This document shows, piece after piece, positions 30,856 to 39,659 of a stretch of DNA of 64,000 nt (position 1 is its first letter; the number at the start of each line of letters is the position of its first letter). This stretch comes from Tolumonas osonensis (GTDB taxonomy: Bacteria; Pseudomonadota; Gammaproteobacteria; Enterobacterales; Aeromonadaceae): assembly GCF_014202415.1 (NCBI RefSeq), contig NZ_JACHGR010000006.1:62001-126000 (forward strand). The letters run 5' to 3'. The notes beneath the pieces are model-generated. The model saw only the letters and a list, made by a program, of their open reading frames with translations, had not been told where the DNA came from and made no database searches. The position numbers were made by a program, and so were the translations under genes.

Positions 30856-31455
30856 TTAACCGGTGTATGTTGTGAATGTACCGAACAGTTCCGGTTTCAT
30901 CGCACCGATCAGCGTGACGACGCCGAGAATGGCGAAGATGGCAGCCGCAATACCATGCACCCATTTGACCGGTATTTTCTGTGCGGCTTTATTGCCGAAC
31001 AATACCGCAGGTACGTTAGCCAGCATCATGCCGAACGTCGTGCCAGCGACTACAAGGGCCAGGGATTGATATTTGGCCGCCAGCGCCACCGTTGCCACCT
31101 GTGTTTTATCACCCATTTCCGCCAGGAAAAATGCAATCAGCGTGGTACAAAAGACGCCGAAATGCGCCAGCTTGGCGTCATTCTCATCAAACTTGTCCGG
31201 AATTAATGTCCAGAGTGCCATGGCAATAAACGAGACGCCAAGAATATAGGCCATCGTCTGTGGGTCAACCAAGGACGTTAGCCATGCGCCTATCGCTCCC
31301 GCAAAACCGTGATTGACCAGTGTGGCCACCAGAATCCCCAGGATGATTGGGACAGGTTTCTTGAATTTTGCCGCCAGAATGAAAGCCAATAGCTGAGTTT
31401 TATCACCGATCTCGGCCAGAGCCACAATACCGGTAGAAATGGAAAAAGCAGACAC
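30856..31455 (-). CDS. mneA: GDT1/TMEM165-family manganese exporter
   Basis: 199-residue inner-membrane protein with about six membrane spans. Two copies of the family motif are visible, EIGDKTQLLAFILAAKF in the first half and EMGDKTQVATVALAAKY in the second, which form the cation site in UPF0016/GDT1 proteins. Vibrio MneA of this family exports Mn2+. Here the case is strengthened by a yybP-ykoY manganese riboswitch directly upstream, so the likely job is relief of manganese excess. It is convergent with the CHAD gene; the coordinates abut. Confidence 0.9.
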   Translation of the reverse strand: MSAFSISTGIVALAEIGDKTQLLAFILAAKFKKPVPIILGILVATLVNHGFAGAIGAWLTSLVDPQTMAYILGVSFIAMALWTLIPDKFDENDAKLAHFGVFCTTLIAFFLAEMGDKTQVATVALAAKYQSLALVVAGTTFGMMLANVPAVLFGNKAAQKIPVKWVHGIAAAIFAILGVVTLIGAMKPELFGTFTTYTG

Positions 31456-31464
31456 TTGTTACTC

Positions 31465-31640
31465 CCTGGCCGGAAAACTTCCAATGACCACACACCTGTC
31501 CGGCCGCACAGGGTATGGTCAAAGGTCTTGCCAGGCGTATCAGTTACGAGAACGAACGCTGCTTGCACCATGACCATGAGGGTCAAGTTTGTTGATGCAA
31601 GCCCTTTTACGAGGATCAGGAGGCTACTCCCCAATGACCC
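31465..31640 (-). promoter_or_regulatory. yybP-ykoY manganese riboswitch upstream of mneA
   Basis: On the minus strand the leader opens with TTGGGGAGTAGCC (around 31637-31622), the hallmark of yybP-ykoY aptamers, and later has CAAGACCTTTGACCATACCC with a partner GGTGTGTGGTCATTGG. The closing arm CCTGGC/GCCAGG ends at 31465 and overlaps the ribosome site GGGAG (31462-31466), seven bases before the mneA ATG. This suggests that Mn2+ binding controls access to the ribosome site. The aptamer class is known to sense Mn2+. Confidence 0.92.
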
Positions 31641-31644
31641 GCGA

Positions 31645-31673
31645 ATTATAAAGGGTTTCTTTCTTTTGTTCAA
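31645..31673 (-). promoter_or_regulatory. Sigma-70 promoter of mneA
   Basis: On the minus strand TTGAAC (31673-31668) and TATAAT (31650-31645) are separated by exactly 17 bases. Transcription would start about 31638, at the first base of the riboswitch aptamer. Confidence 0.85.
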
Positions 31674-31979
31674 AATGAATGATCAGCTGGTAAAACGTAG
31701 CAAGCGCTGTCTATGAGGATTCACTTTGTGACAGAGGTAATACTATGCGAAACATACCCATTATCTGATTTTTTATAACTGCATGATTTTTAAGAGATAT
31801 ACCTTAAAGGTATGACTCTGCATATAAAAGGTATTGGCCCGGACGACGCATTGGAGATTAAAAATGATTATCAGCACACACAATAAAAACATTACAACAC
31901 TTTGTTTTTAATGAATTTTTTTGTTCAAACAAAGTTCACCGAAGGTGATGAAAATAATAAACAACAATGAGGATCTCAG
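31674..31979 (+). promoter_or_regulatory. Upstream region of the GH3 gene
   Basis: A 300-base AT-rich gap. It holds the 15-bp palindrome ATACCTTAAAGGTAT (31799-31813), a possible operator. It also holds an inverted repeat, ACTTTGTTT (31899-31907) with AAACAAAGT (31927-31935), and two very short reading frames described separately. No clear sigma-70 promoter stands out among many AT-rich candidates. Confidence 0.4.
31864..31970 (+). other. Two tiny coupled reading frames (possible leader peptides)
   Basis: A 15-codon frame (ATG 31864, stop TAA 31909-31911; MIISTHNKNITTLCF) has GGAG seven bases upstream, an ideal ribosome site. Its stop overlaps the ATG (TAATG) of a 19-codon frame (31911-31970; MNFFVQTKFTEGDENNKQQ), which ends nine bases before the GH3 start codon. 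An inverted repeat spans the junction. They may be leader peptides controlling the GH3 gene, or chance. No family recognised. Confidence 0.25.
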
Positions 31980-34214
31980 ATGAAATTCTGCAAAACTGAA
32001 TCTGCTGCCAATCGCCAGGCTGTTAATCTGCCCCTAAAATTGCTTTCCTGGCTGATCAGCAGCTCGTTAATGGGCGGTTCGCTCATGCTGGCTGCTGATG
32101 CGGCTGAAGTAAAACAGGATGTCCTGATTGCCAAGCAGCCGGTGTTAAGTGCGCGAGTCAAAAATATTCTGTCGCTCGATGGTCAACAGTTCAAGGACTT
32201 GAATAATAATGGCCTGCTGGATACATATGAGGATTGGCAGCGTCCAGTGAGTCAGCGGGTGGATGATCTGGTGTCAAAAATGACGCTGGAAGAAAAAGCC
32301 GGCCTGATGTTAATCGATACCCTGAATGCCGATTGCGGAGGGACTGCTTCACAGACCGCAGTGGATTATATCAACCAGCAACGGATGAACCGGTTTATAT
32401 TGCGTAATGTGGTGAAGGCCGATCCGGTATGCGGCGGTGAAATTGGCTGGGGTGGTGATCCGGTCACACCACAGCAAATGGCGACTTTTACCAATACGAT
32501 TCAGGAACTGAGTGAAGCAACGCGCCTGGGGATTCCGGCTCTGTTCAAATCCAATGCTCGCAACCATTATGAGAAAGATGCCCGTGTTGGCATTAATGAA
32601 GCGGCAGGCGCCTTCACTGAGTTTCCGAAAGAAGCGGGGCTGGCTGCCGCTGCGCTGGGTGAAAACAACATGTCGGTCATTGAAGACTTCGCCAAAGTGA
32701 TGGGCGACGAGTGGAAGGCGATCGGTCTGCGCGGAATGTATGGCTATATGGCAGATCTTTCCACGGAACCCCGTTGGTATCGGGTGCATGAAACATTCAC
32801 GGAAGACGCGGATCTTAATGCGGACATTATGAAAACGCTGGTGAAAACCCTGCAGGGTGGCTCATTGAATCCGGATTCTGCCGTGGCATTGACCATGAAG
32901 CATTTTCCCGGTGGTGGTCCGCAGGAGATGGGGTTAGATCCACATTACTCTCATGGTAAGAATCAGGTTTATCCGGCCGGTAATTTTGCCTATCACCTGA
33001 AGCCGTTTATGGCTGCGATTGATGCTGGTGTCTCTTCTGTCATGCCTTACTACGGCGTACCGATCAATGTGACGTATGAAGGCGTTAAATACGAACAGGT
33101 CGGCATGGCTTTCTCCAAACAGATTGTGACAGATCTGCTGCGTGGAAAACTGGGCTTCAAAGGCTATGTCAACTCGGATACCGGGATTATCAATGATCGT
33201 GGCTGGGGGCTGGAAAATAAAACGGTTCCGGAACGGGTTGCTGCCGCGATCAATGGTGGTACCGATACGTTGTCCGGATTCCATGACAAGCAAACCATCA
33301 TTGATCTGGTAAAAGCCGGTCTAGTGACAGAAGAACGGGTTACTCTGGCAGCCAAACGTCTGCTGCAGGCACAATTCGAACTCGGTTTGTTTGAAAATCC
33401 TTACGTCGATGCCAGCAAAGCGGCTGCCACGATAGGGAATGATGCGCATCGCGCCATTGGGATGGACATACAGAGAAAGTCGGTAGTGCTGCTGCAGAAC
33501 AAGGATAATGTATTGCCATTGAAAGCGGGCGCTAGCGTTTACGCCATGGGGATCGCCAAATCCGATGTCGAGAAATATGGCTATGTGGTGACGGATGGCG
33601 CAGCAGACAAGGCTTCACGTCCAAGTGCGGCTGGTCATGATTATGCGGTGATCCGGGTTGAAGTCACGACAGATAAAACGGTCACCGGGGCTTTCGAAAG
33701 CAATAATCCGGCGTCCGGACTGGACAAGAAACATATCAATCCGCTGACTGGCAAAACCTGGGGCTCGCAGGATCGCTGTGTTCTTGATTCAAAACAGAAA
33801 TGTCTGGACGATAAACTGAAGTTTGGTGGCGCATTGCCATGGGAAGCCAATAATCTGTCATTTACCACGATGGCGGCTTCAAAATCATGGAAGATCTCGC
33901 CATCACTGGAAACAATTCAGGCGATTATGAAAGAAGTGGGCGCGGAAAAAACGGTGCTGAGCGTTTACTTCCGTCAGCCTTATGTTCTGGATGAACAAAG
34001 CGGTCTGAAGGATGCCGGCGCCATTGTGGCAGGCTTTGGTGTCAGTAACACCGCGCTGCTGGATGTATTGAGCGGCAAGTTTAATCCTCAGGGCAAAATG
34101 CCATTTGCACTGGCGAATAACCTGCAGGCAGTGATTGACAATCAGCCGGATATGCCGGGTTATCCGGCTAAAGATACACTTTATCCGTATGGTTTTGGAT
34201 TGAGCTATAAATAA
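31980..34214 (+). CDS. Exported family-3 glycoside hydrolase
   Basis: 744-residue GH3 enzyme, probably a beta-glucosidase or beta-xylosidase in the periplasm. The N-terminus carries a long signal peptide (membrane segment LLSWLISSSLMGGSLMLAA, cleavage near ADA-AE). The (beta/alpha)8 domain has MTLEEKAGLM, the substrate block KHFPGGG, and the nucleophile Asp in VNSDTGIIND. The usual GH3 motif is SDW or SDY; here it is SDT. The second domain has KSVVLLQNKDNVLPL and the protein ends LYPYGFGLSYK, a complete GH3 C-terminus. A ribosome site TGAGGA precedes the ATG. No other sugar gene is adjacent. Exact substrate unknown. Confidence 0.88.
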   Translation: MKFCKTESAANRQAVNLPLKLLSWLISSSLMGGSLMLAADAAEVKQDVLIAKQPVLSARVKNILSLDGQQFKDLNNNGLLDTYEDWQRPVSQRVDDLVSKMTLEEKAGLMLIDTLNADCGGTASQTAVDYINQQRMNRFILRNVVKADPVCGGEIGWGGDPVTPQQMATFTNTIQELSEATRLGIPALFKSNARNHYEKDARVGINEAAGAFTEFPKEAGLAAAALGENNMSVIEDFAKVMGDEWKAIGLRGMYGYMADLSTEPRWYRVHETFTEDADLNADIMKTLVKTLQGGSLNPDSAVALTMKHFPGGGPQEMGLDPHYSHGKNQVYPAGNFAYHLKPFMAAIDAGVSSVMPYYGVPINVTYEGVKYEQVGMAFSKQIVTDLLRGKLGFKGYVNSDTGIINDRGWGLENKTVPERVAAAINGGTDTLSGFHDKQTIIDLVKAGLVTEERVTLAAKRLLQAQFELGLFENPYVDASKAAATIGNDAHRAIGMDIQRKSVVLLQNKDNVLPLKAGASVYAMGIAKSDVEKYGYVVTDGAADKASRPSAAGHDYAVIRVEVTTDKTVTGAFESNNPASGLDKKHINPLTGKTWGSQDRCVLDSKQKCLDDKLKFGGALPWEANNLSFTTMAASKSWKISPSLETIQAIMKEVGAEKTVLSVYFRQPYVLDEQSGLKDAGAIVAGFGVSNTALLDVLSGKFNPQGKMPFALANNLQAVIDNQPDMPGYPAKDTLYPYGFGLSYK

Positions 34215-34236
34215 CAGTGTAATGACAGAAGAACAG

Positions 34237-34266
34237 GATGCCGGTTTAACGCCGGCATCTTTTTTG
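34237..34266 (+). terminator. Intrinsic terminator of the GH3 gene
   Basis: GATGCCGG (34237-34244) and CCGGCATC (34252-34259) form an 8-bp stem with a 7-base loop, followed by six T. Confidence 0.9.
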
Positions 34267-34290
34267 TATAGCCGGAAGCCAGAAACGACA

Positions 34291-34314
34291 AAGCCCCGCA
34301 TTGCTGCGAGGCTT
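34291..34314 (-). terminator. Probable terminator of the tRNA operon
   Basis: AAGCCCCGCA (34291-34300) and TGCGAGGCTT (34305-34314) form a 10-bp stem with one mismatch and a 4-base loop, nine bases beyond the 3' end of tRNA-Phe on the minus strand. The U run is short. Confidence 0.6.
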
Positions 34315-34322
34315 TTGAATGA

Positions 34323-34398
34323 TGGTGCCCAGACGCGGAATCGAACCACGGACACGCGGATTTTCAATCCGCTGCTCTACCGACTGAGCTATCTGGGC
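34323..34398 (-). tRNA. tRNA-Phe (GAA)
   Basis: Complete 76-base cloverleaf on the minus strand. Acceptor stem GCCCAGA / TCTGGGC, anticodon loop TTGAAAA with GAA, T loop TTCGATT, encoded CCA at 34323-34325. Very close to E. coli tRNA-Phe. Ten bases downstream of tRNA-Thr, so probably one transcript. Confidence 0.97.
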
Positions 34399-34408
34399 TT
34401 GGGTTGAA

Positions 34409-34484
<76 letters not shown>

Positions 34485-34676
34485 ACGTGTATTCAACGAG
34501 GCGGGATTATAATGAAATCGGCTGCCGAGTCTATATCTGAATGCAAAATTTTAGCGTTTTATGGTTTGTTTGCCGATATTTTCGACGAAATGCATTTTTC
34601 AACATTTAACCGGTGATAGCAGGTTGGGGAGAGATCAGCTAACATCATATTTACATATGTTATTGATTTAGTGGTT

Positions 34677-35993
34677 ATGGAATTTTTTATACTGATTGGT
34701 CTGATTGTATTGAACGGTGTCTTTGCGATGTCAGAGATTGCCATTGTCACCGCCCGCAAGGCGCGTTTAGCCAAACTGGCTGCTGAGGGTGATAAAGGGG
34801 CTAAAACAGCACTTAAACTGGCAGAAGATCCCACCAATTTCTTGTCGACTGTACAAATCGGTATAACTTCTATTGGCATTCTGAACGGTATTTTCGGGGA
34901 AGCCATTCTGGCCCAGCCATTATCGGTCTGGCTGCAACATTTCGGCTTATCTGCTGCGACCAGTAGTGCGGCGGCAACGGTCATTGTGGTTGTCGTGGTG
35001 ACGTATATCTCCATTGTGGTTGGTGAACTGGTACCCAAGCGACTGGGGCAATTAAGTGCGGAAAATATCGCTTGTCTGGTTTCCCGTCCGATGCAGTTGC
35101 TGGCGCTCGTTTCCCGTCCGTTTGTCCTCTTGTTGTCTGCCTCGACGCACGGCCTGATTCGGATAATGGGGATCAGGCAACATGCCGGTGCGAGTGTGAC
35201 AGAAGAAGAGATCCACGCCATGCTGGCTGAAGGCTCGGAATCCGGTGTCATTGAACATAGCGAACATACGATGGTGCGTAATGTATTCCGTCTGGATGAT
35301 CGCACGGTTGCCTCGCTGATGGTGCCACGGGCTGATATTGTATTTATTGATTTGCAGGATTCTCTGGAAGGGAATCTGGAAAGGATATCGAAGTCAGGTC
35401 ACTCGACATTCCCGGTTTGCCGTGGCGGCTTAAAGGAACTGATCGGGGTGATCAGTGCCCGTCAGATCATGACGCAGTCAGTACAGGGGTTAGCGCTTGA
35501 TTTTGAAGCGTTGTGTCAGCCAGGCAGTTTTGTTCCAGAGACGTTAAGCGGTATGGAGTTGCTGGAGCATTTTCGCTCGTCCGGATCGCATATGGTGTTT
35601 GTGGTAGATGAGTACAGTGAGTTGCAGGGGATTGTCACGGTACAGGATGTCCTCGAGTCGCTGACCGGCGAGTTTTATCAGGAAGATAATGAGGATGCCT
35701 GGGCGATACAGCGCGAGGATGGCTCCTGGTTACTGGATGGTCTGATCCCGGTGATGGAGTTAAAAGATTGCCTGCAACTGGAACGTTTACCAGAGGAAGA
35801 ACGCAACCGTTACCATACTTTGAGCGGACTGGTCATGCTGTTACTGGGCCGTGTTCCGGCTACCGGTGATATTCTGGAAGTGGATGGCTGGAAACTGGAA
35901 GTGGTCGATATGGATGGTATGCGTATCGACAAGGTACTGGCATCGCGGGTTATCACCAATGACAATGATGATAACCCTGATACCGGCGCCTGA
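34677..35993 (+). CDS. CNNM/HlyC-CorC-family membrane protein
   Basis: 438-residue protein of the DUF21-CBS-CorC family. The N-terminal DUF21/CNNM membrane domain (about 1-190) starts MEFFILIGLIVLNGVFAMSE. A CBS pair follows (about 205-325; VASLMVPRADIVFI and VVDEYSELQGIVTVQDVLES). A C-terminal CorC_HlyC domain (about 345-430) contains GRVPATGDILEVDG and WKLEVVDMDG. Relatives export or regulate Mg2+/Co2+ or polyamines; the substrate here cannot be read from sequence. The older name hemolysin is misleading. The ATG at 34677 lacks a clear ribosome site; a GTG two codons upstream is possible. Confidence 0.88.
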   Translation: MEFFILIGLIVLNGVFAMSEIAIVTARKARLAKLAAEGDKGAKTALKLAEDPTNFLSTVQIGITSIGILNGIFGEAILAQPLSVWLQHFGLSAATSSAAATVIVVVVVTYISIVVGELVPKRLGQLSAENIACLVSRPMQLLALVSRPFVLLLSASTHGLIRIMGIRQHAGASVTEEEIHAMLAEGSESGVIEHSEHTMVRNVFRLDDRTVASLMVPRADIVFIDLQDSLEGNLERISKSGHSTFPVCRGGLKELIGVISARQIMTQSVQGLALDFEALCQPGSFVPETLSGMELLEHFRSSGSHMVFVVDEYSELQGIVTVQDVLESLTGEFYQEDNEDAWAIQREDGSWLLDGLIPVMELKDCLQLERLPEEERNRYHTLSGLVMLLLGRVPATGDILEVDGWKLEVVDMDGMRIDKVLASRVITNDNDDNPDTGA

Positions 35994-36015
35994 GGTTAGA
36001 TGTTCAGCGCGCCCG

Positions 36016-37152
36016 TCAGACTGGATCAGCAAAACGGGCCTGGATCTCCAGCCGCTCTTCAGCGGCATTCAGTAGTGCCTCGACACAGTGCGCATCCAGT
36101 CGCCCGGCGGCGACTTCTTTCTGCAATTCAGTGATCACATCTTCCTCTGTCCAAGCTGTTTTATATGGCCGGGCAGTGGAAAGTGCATCATAGACATCCG
36201 CGATGGCAACAATCCGGGCCTCAAGCGGAATTTGTTCCAGAGTAAGCCCCAGCGGATAACCGGAACCATCGCCCCGTTCATGATGGCCGGCGACGATATT
36301 ACGCATAATGGCGGACGCACTGTCGAGGTTCAGCCCCAGATCATCCACCATTTGATCGATCATTTTTACCCCGAGCTCCACGTGCTTATGCATGGTGTCC
36401 CATTCATTCACATCCAGTTTTCCTGATTTGAGCAAAACCCGGTCCGGAATACCCACTTTGCCGATATCGTGCAGCGGGGCAAAAAGATGGACGTGTTCAA
36501 TAAATTCGTCGCTCAGGTTGTAACGCTCCGCCACCCCCCGGGCAATCAGGCGTGAATACTTCGCCATCCGGTCCAGATGATTGCCGGTTTCCAGATCTCG
36601 GATGCGGGCAAAATCGGTGGCCAGATGAACTGTGTTAATCAGCGATTTCACCGCCGCCATTTCCAGCAGATACAGATGTGCCGCTAAATCGGCAAACACA
36701 TCCAGAAAAGCTAATATTTCCGGCTGAAAGACATTGGGTTTCCGGGAGTCAAAAAACAGGAACGCGACAAAAGTATTGCCGTTGAAAATCGGAATGGTAT
36801 AGCTGCTGAGGAAGCGCTGGTGGTGCAGCCAGTCGGTATGTGTGCTGCTGTTGTTGCCCTGAAACGTGATGTCCATATCCTGCACAATACGGCTTTGACG
36901 CGAATGGATCAGTTTTTGTAAGGAGGGGACATCCGATATCCGGGCTTCGTAACTGTGCAATGCGGTCTGGGTTGAATCACTGCTGACAAAAGTCTTAAGC
37001 AGGTCGGTTTTGGCGTCGTAAAGCGCGATAGAGACACGATCAATAAAATCATAACGCCCGCGAATGATTTCGTGCAGTTTGGCCAGACGTGCTGATAAAT
37101 CCATTTTTGTCATTGAGAGTGAATTTGTCGTCTGAACCGTCTGTGTCTGCAT
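36016..37152 (-). CDS. GAF-HD-GYP cyclic-di-GMP phosphodiesterase
   Basis: 378-residue cytosolic protein. An N-terminal GAF-like sensor (about 25-165) is followed by an HD-GYP domain (about 190-370). The catalytic HD is in PLHDIGKVGIPD (His228-Asp229) and the signature HHERGDGSGYP starts at residue 290, so the phosphodiesterase is intact. It would degrade cyclic di-GMP to GMP in response to a small ligand or redox cue. There is no receiver domain. It is convergent with the CNNM gene and divergent from the siderophore receptor gene. Confidence 0.9.
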   Translation of the reverse strand: MQTQTVQTTNSLSMTKMDLSARLAKLHEIIRGRYDFIDRVSIALYDAKTDLLKTFVSSDSTQTALHSYEARISDVPSLQKLIHSRQSRIVQDMDITFQGNNSSTHTDWLHHQRFLSSYTIPIFNGNTFVAFLFFDSRKPNVFQPEILAFLDVFADLAAHLYLLEMAAVKSLINTVHLATDFARIRDLETGNHLDRMAKYSRLIARGVAERYNLSDEFIEHVHLFAPLHDIGKVGIPDRVLLKSGKLDVNEWDTMHKHVELGVKMIDQMVDDLGLNLDSASAIMRNIVAGHHERGDGSGYPLGLTLEQIPLEARIVAIADVYDALSTARPYKTAWTEEDVITELQKEVAAGRLDAHCVEALLNAAEERLEIQARFADPV

Positions 37153-37293
37153 TTTTTCTTTCCTTTTTATGCCTCTGCTTTGTTTACAGATTAGTTGATG
37201 GCTCGCTTTTTGACTGTGAACCAGCCGTTAAATCTCGGTATACATCTCCATCTCCATTTGAATTCATATCATTAGGATTGTTGGATTAAGGAT

Positions 37294-37312
37294 TGTAATG
37301 ATAATCATAATC
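37294..37312 (+). promoter_or_regulatory. Fur box upstream of the siderophore receptor
   Basis: TGTAATGATAATCATAATC matches the 19-bp Fur consensus GATAATGATAATCATTATC at 16 positions. It lies 44 bases before the receptor start codon, so iron repression through Fur is expected. Confidence 0.88.
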
Positions 37313-37355
37313 ATTTAGATTCTGCGCTCTTTAATAATAAACTCAAGGAATGATG

Positions 37356-39464
37356 ATGTTCCCGCAGAAAAAACTCGCCTTATTTGTCGGTCTTGTTGTC
37401 TCATCCGGATACACCGCTGTTGCAACCGCACAACAGACGGGCACAACCGAGCTGGAAACAGTCTATGTCACTGAAACGCAGGATGATTCCGTAACTGAAG
37501 GCAGCGGTTCCTACACGGTTCGCAGCTCTGATTCGGCAACCAAGCTGACATTGTCACCCAAACAGACCCCGCAAACAGTGAGCACGACGACCCGGACCAG
37601 AATGGATGATTTCAGCCAGAACACGATGAACGATGTGCTGGCAGGAACCAGTGGGGTGAATGTTGAAAAAGTGGAAACGGACCGGACCTATTACACCGCC
37701 CGTGGTTTTGATATTACCAACATTCAGGTCGACGGTACTGGCTTGCCGCTGACGTTTGGTCTGTCACAGGGTGATATGGATACCGCCGTCTATGATCATG
37801 TTGATGTTATCAAAGGGGCAAACGCGTTACTGAATGGCACCGGTGAACCTTCCGCGACAGTGAATATGGTGCGCAAGCGTCCGACTACCGAGTTTCAGTC
37901 GACAGTTACCGGTTCGGCCGGTTCCTGGAGCAATCAGCGTGTTGAAGGCGATGTCTCCGGCGCCATGTCGGAAAATGGCAAATTGCGGGGACGTCTGGTT
38001 GTGGTGAATCAGAATAAGGATTCCTATCTGGATCGTTATAGCACTGACCGTAATGTGTTTTACGGCATTATGGAAGCCGATCTGACCGATACGACGCTGC
38101 TGACCCTGGGTCTGCATTACCAGAAAAACGATGCGGATAGTCCGCTGTGGGGCGCATTACCGCTGACCTATTCGGACGGAACGCCGACCAGCTATGACGT
38201 ATCGACCTCGACCTCAACCGACTGGGCTTACTGGGATACCAAAGAAGAACGTTCTTTCATCGAGCTTTCACAGAAACTGGCGAATGATTGGAAAGCGAAA
38301 GCATCGCTGACGCATATCACGACCAGTCAGGACTCCAGACTATTCTACATGTACGGCACACCGGACAAGACAACCGAAACCGGGTTGTATGCCTATCCGA
38401 GTGCTTATGTATCAGACGTACAGCAAAATCTGGTCGATGTGAATGCCAGCGGACCTTTCCGTTTGGCCGGCCGGGAGCATGAGCTGGTTGTTGGCGCCAA
38501 TATTTCGCATGCCCGGGTAAGACAACGTTCGGACTATAGTTCGGCCATTGGTCAGGCTATCGGCGATTTTTCTCAGTGGGATGGTTCGTTTGCCGAACCT
38601 GATTACTCGGCGTCCAGTGCGACCGGGAATTATGATAATAAACAATTAACCGGCTATAGCGGCGCGCGTTTCAGTCTTACCGATGATCTGGCCTGGATCG
38701 CGGGGGCTCGTATTACCTCTTGGGAGAGCGAAGGTGTCTCCTACGGTGTGGACAAGACGGAAGCGGAGCATGGCGAGGTCACGCCGTATACCGGGGTGGT
38801 ATACGATATCAATGAGAACTACGCCGTTTATGCCAGCTATTCCGGTATTTTCGTGCCGCAGAACAAATCGGATATCAACGGCGATCGTCTGAAATCAGTC
38901 ACAGGCGATAGCTACGAGACCGGGGTGAAAGGCGAGTTCTTTGATAAGAAGCTCAACACAACGCTGGCGCTGTTCAAAACCAGACAGGATAACGTAGCGG
39001 AACAGGCCGGTATCAGCGGTGGTCAGGCTTATTACACCACGGCAGATGGTATCCGCAGTCAGGGATATGAATTTGATATTGCAGGACAAGTCTGGGATGA
39101 CCTGGAGCTCTCCGGTGGCTTTACCCATGTGGATATCGACAACAGCGATGGTAGCGCCGCCAAAACCTATACCCCACGTGACATCTTCAAGTTGGCGGCA
39201 ACGTACCGGATGAACCAGTGGAAAGCCGGCGCCGGTGTTTCCTGGCAGAGTGATATTTACCGGATTGATAATGGCGTGAAGGTAACACAGGACAGTTATG
39301 CCTTGCTGAATCTGATGGCCGGGTATGATTTCACCCGTAATCTGAGTGCAACGCTGAATGTCTATAATGTCGCCAATGAGAAATACATTAACAGTCTATA
39401 CTGGTCTCAGGGATATTACGGCGCACCGCGTAATGCCATGCTGTCGGTAAGCTGGAAGCTTTAA
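37356..39464 (+). CDS. TonB-dependent siderophore receptor
   Basis: About 702 residues, FhuE/FpvA-type outer-membrane receptor for a ferric siderophore. A signal peptide (LALFVGLVVSSGYTAVATAQ) is followed by a plug domain (about 60-165; TPQTVSTTTRTRMDDF, YYTARGFDITNIQVDG and VIKGANALLNGTGEPSATVN). A 22-strand barrel ends AMLSVSWKL. Three tandem ATGs begin the frame; AAGGA sits 6 bases before the third (37356), which I take as the start. No siderophore synthesis or ABC transport gene is adjacent, so the ligand is probably a xenosiderophore. A strong Fur box lies upstream. Confidence 0.92.
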   Translation: MFPQKKLALFVGLVVSSGYTAVATAQQTGTTELETVYVTETQDDSVTEGSGSYTVRSSDSATKLTLSPKQTPQTVSTTTRTRMDDFSQNTMNDVLAGTSGVNVEKVETDRTYYTARGFDITNIQVDGTGLPLTFGLSQGDMDTAVYDHVDVIKGANALLNGTGEPSATVNMVRKRPTTEFQSTVTGSAGSWSNQRVEGDVSGAMSENGKLRGRLVVVNQNKDSYLDRYSTDRNVFYGIMEADLTDTTLLTLGLHYQKNDADSPLWGALPLTYSDGTPTSYDVSTSTSTDWAYWDTKEERSFIELSQKLANDWKAKASLTHITTSQDSRLFYMYGTPDKTTETGLYAYPSAYVSDVQQNLVDVNASGPFRLAGREHELVVGANISHARVRQRSDYSSAIGQAIGDFSQWDGSFAEPDYSASSATGNYDNKQLTGYSGARFSLTDDLAWIAGARITSWESEGVSYGVDKTEAEHGEVTPYTGVVYDINENYAVYASYSGIFVPQNKSDINGDRLKSVTGDSYETGVKGEFFDKKLNTTLALFKTRQDNVAEQAGISGGQAYYTTADGIRSQGYEFDIAGQVWDDLELSGGFTHVDIDNSDGSAAKTYTPRDIFKLAATYRMNQWKAGAGVSWQSDIYRIDNGVKVTQDSYALLNLMAGYDFTRNLSATLNVYNVANEKYINSLYWSQGYYGAPRNAMLSVSWKL

Positions 39465-39471
39465 TTGAGTT

Positions 39472-39511
39472 GTTCGGACATCGTCAGTTTGCCTGCTGAC
39501 GATGTTTGAAC
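39472..39511 (+). terminator. Probable terminator of the siderophore receptor gene
   Basis: ACATCGTCAG (39478-39487) and CTGACGATGT (39496-39505) form a perfect 10-bp stem, extendable by GTTC/GAAC. The T run is weak. Confidence 0.55.
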
Positions 39512-39659
39512 AATACTTTGCTTTAGATCATTTTTTTTATACATAGATCATAAAAATATAAACCAAATACAACATTTTATTAACAACGCTTTCAGTCGGT
39601 TTCTACAATAGGCAGATCCACATAGGATATGTGATATTCCCGTTCGACGGAGTTGTTAG

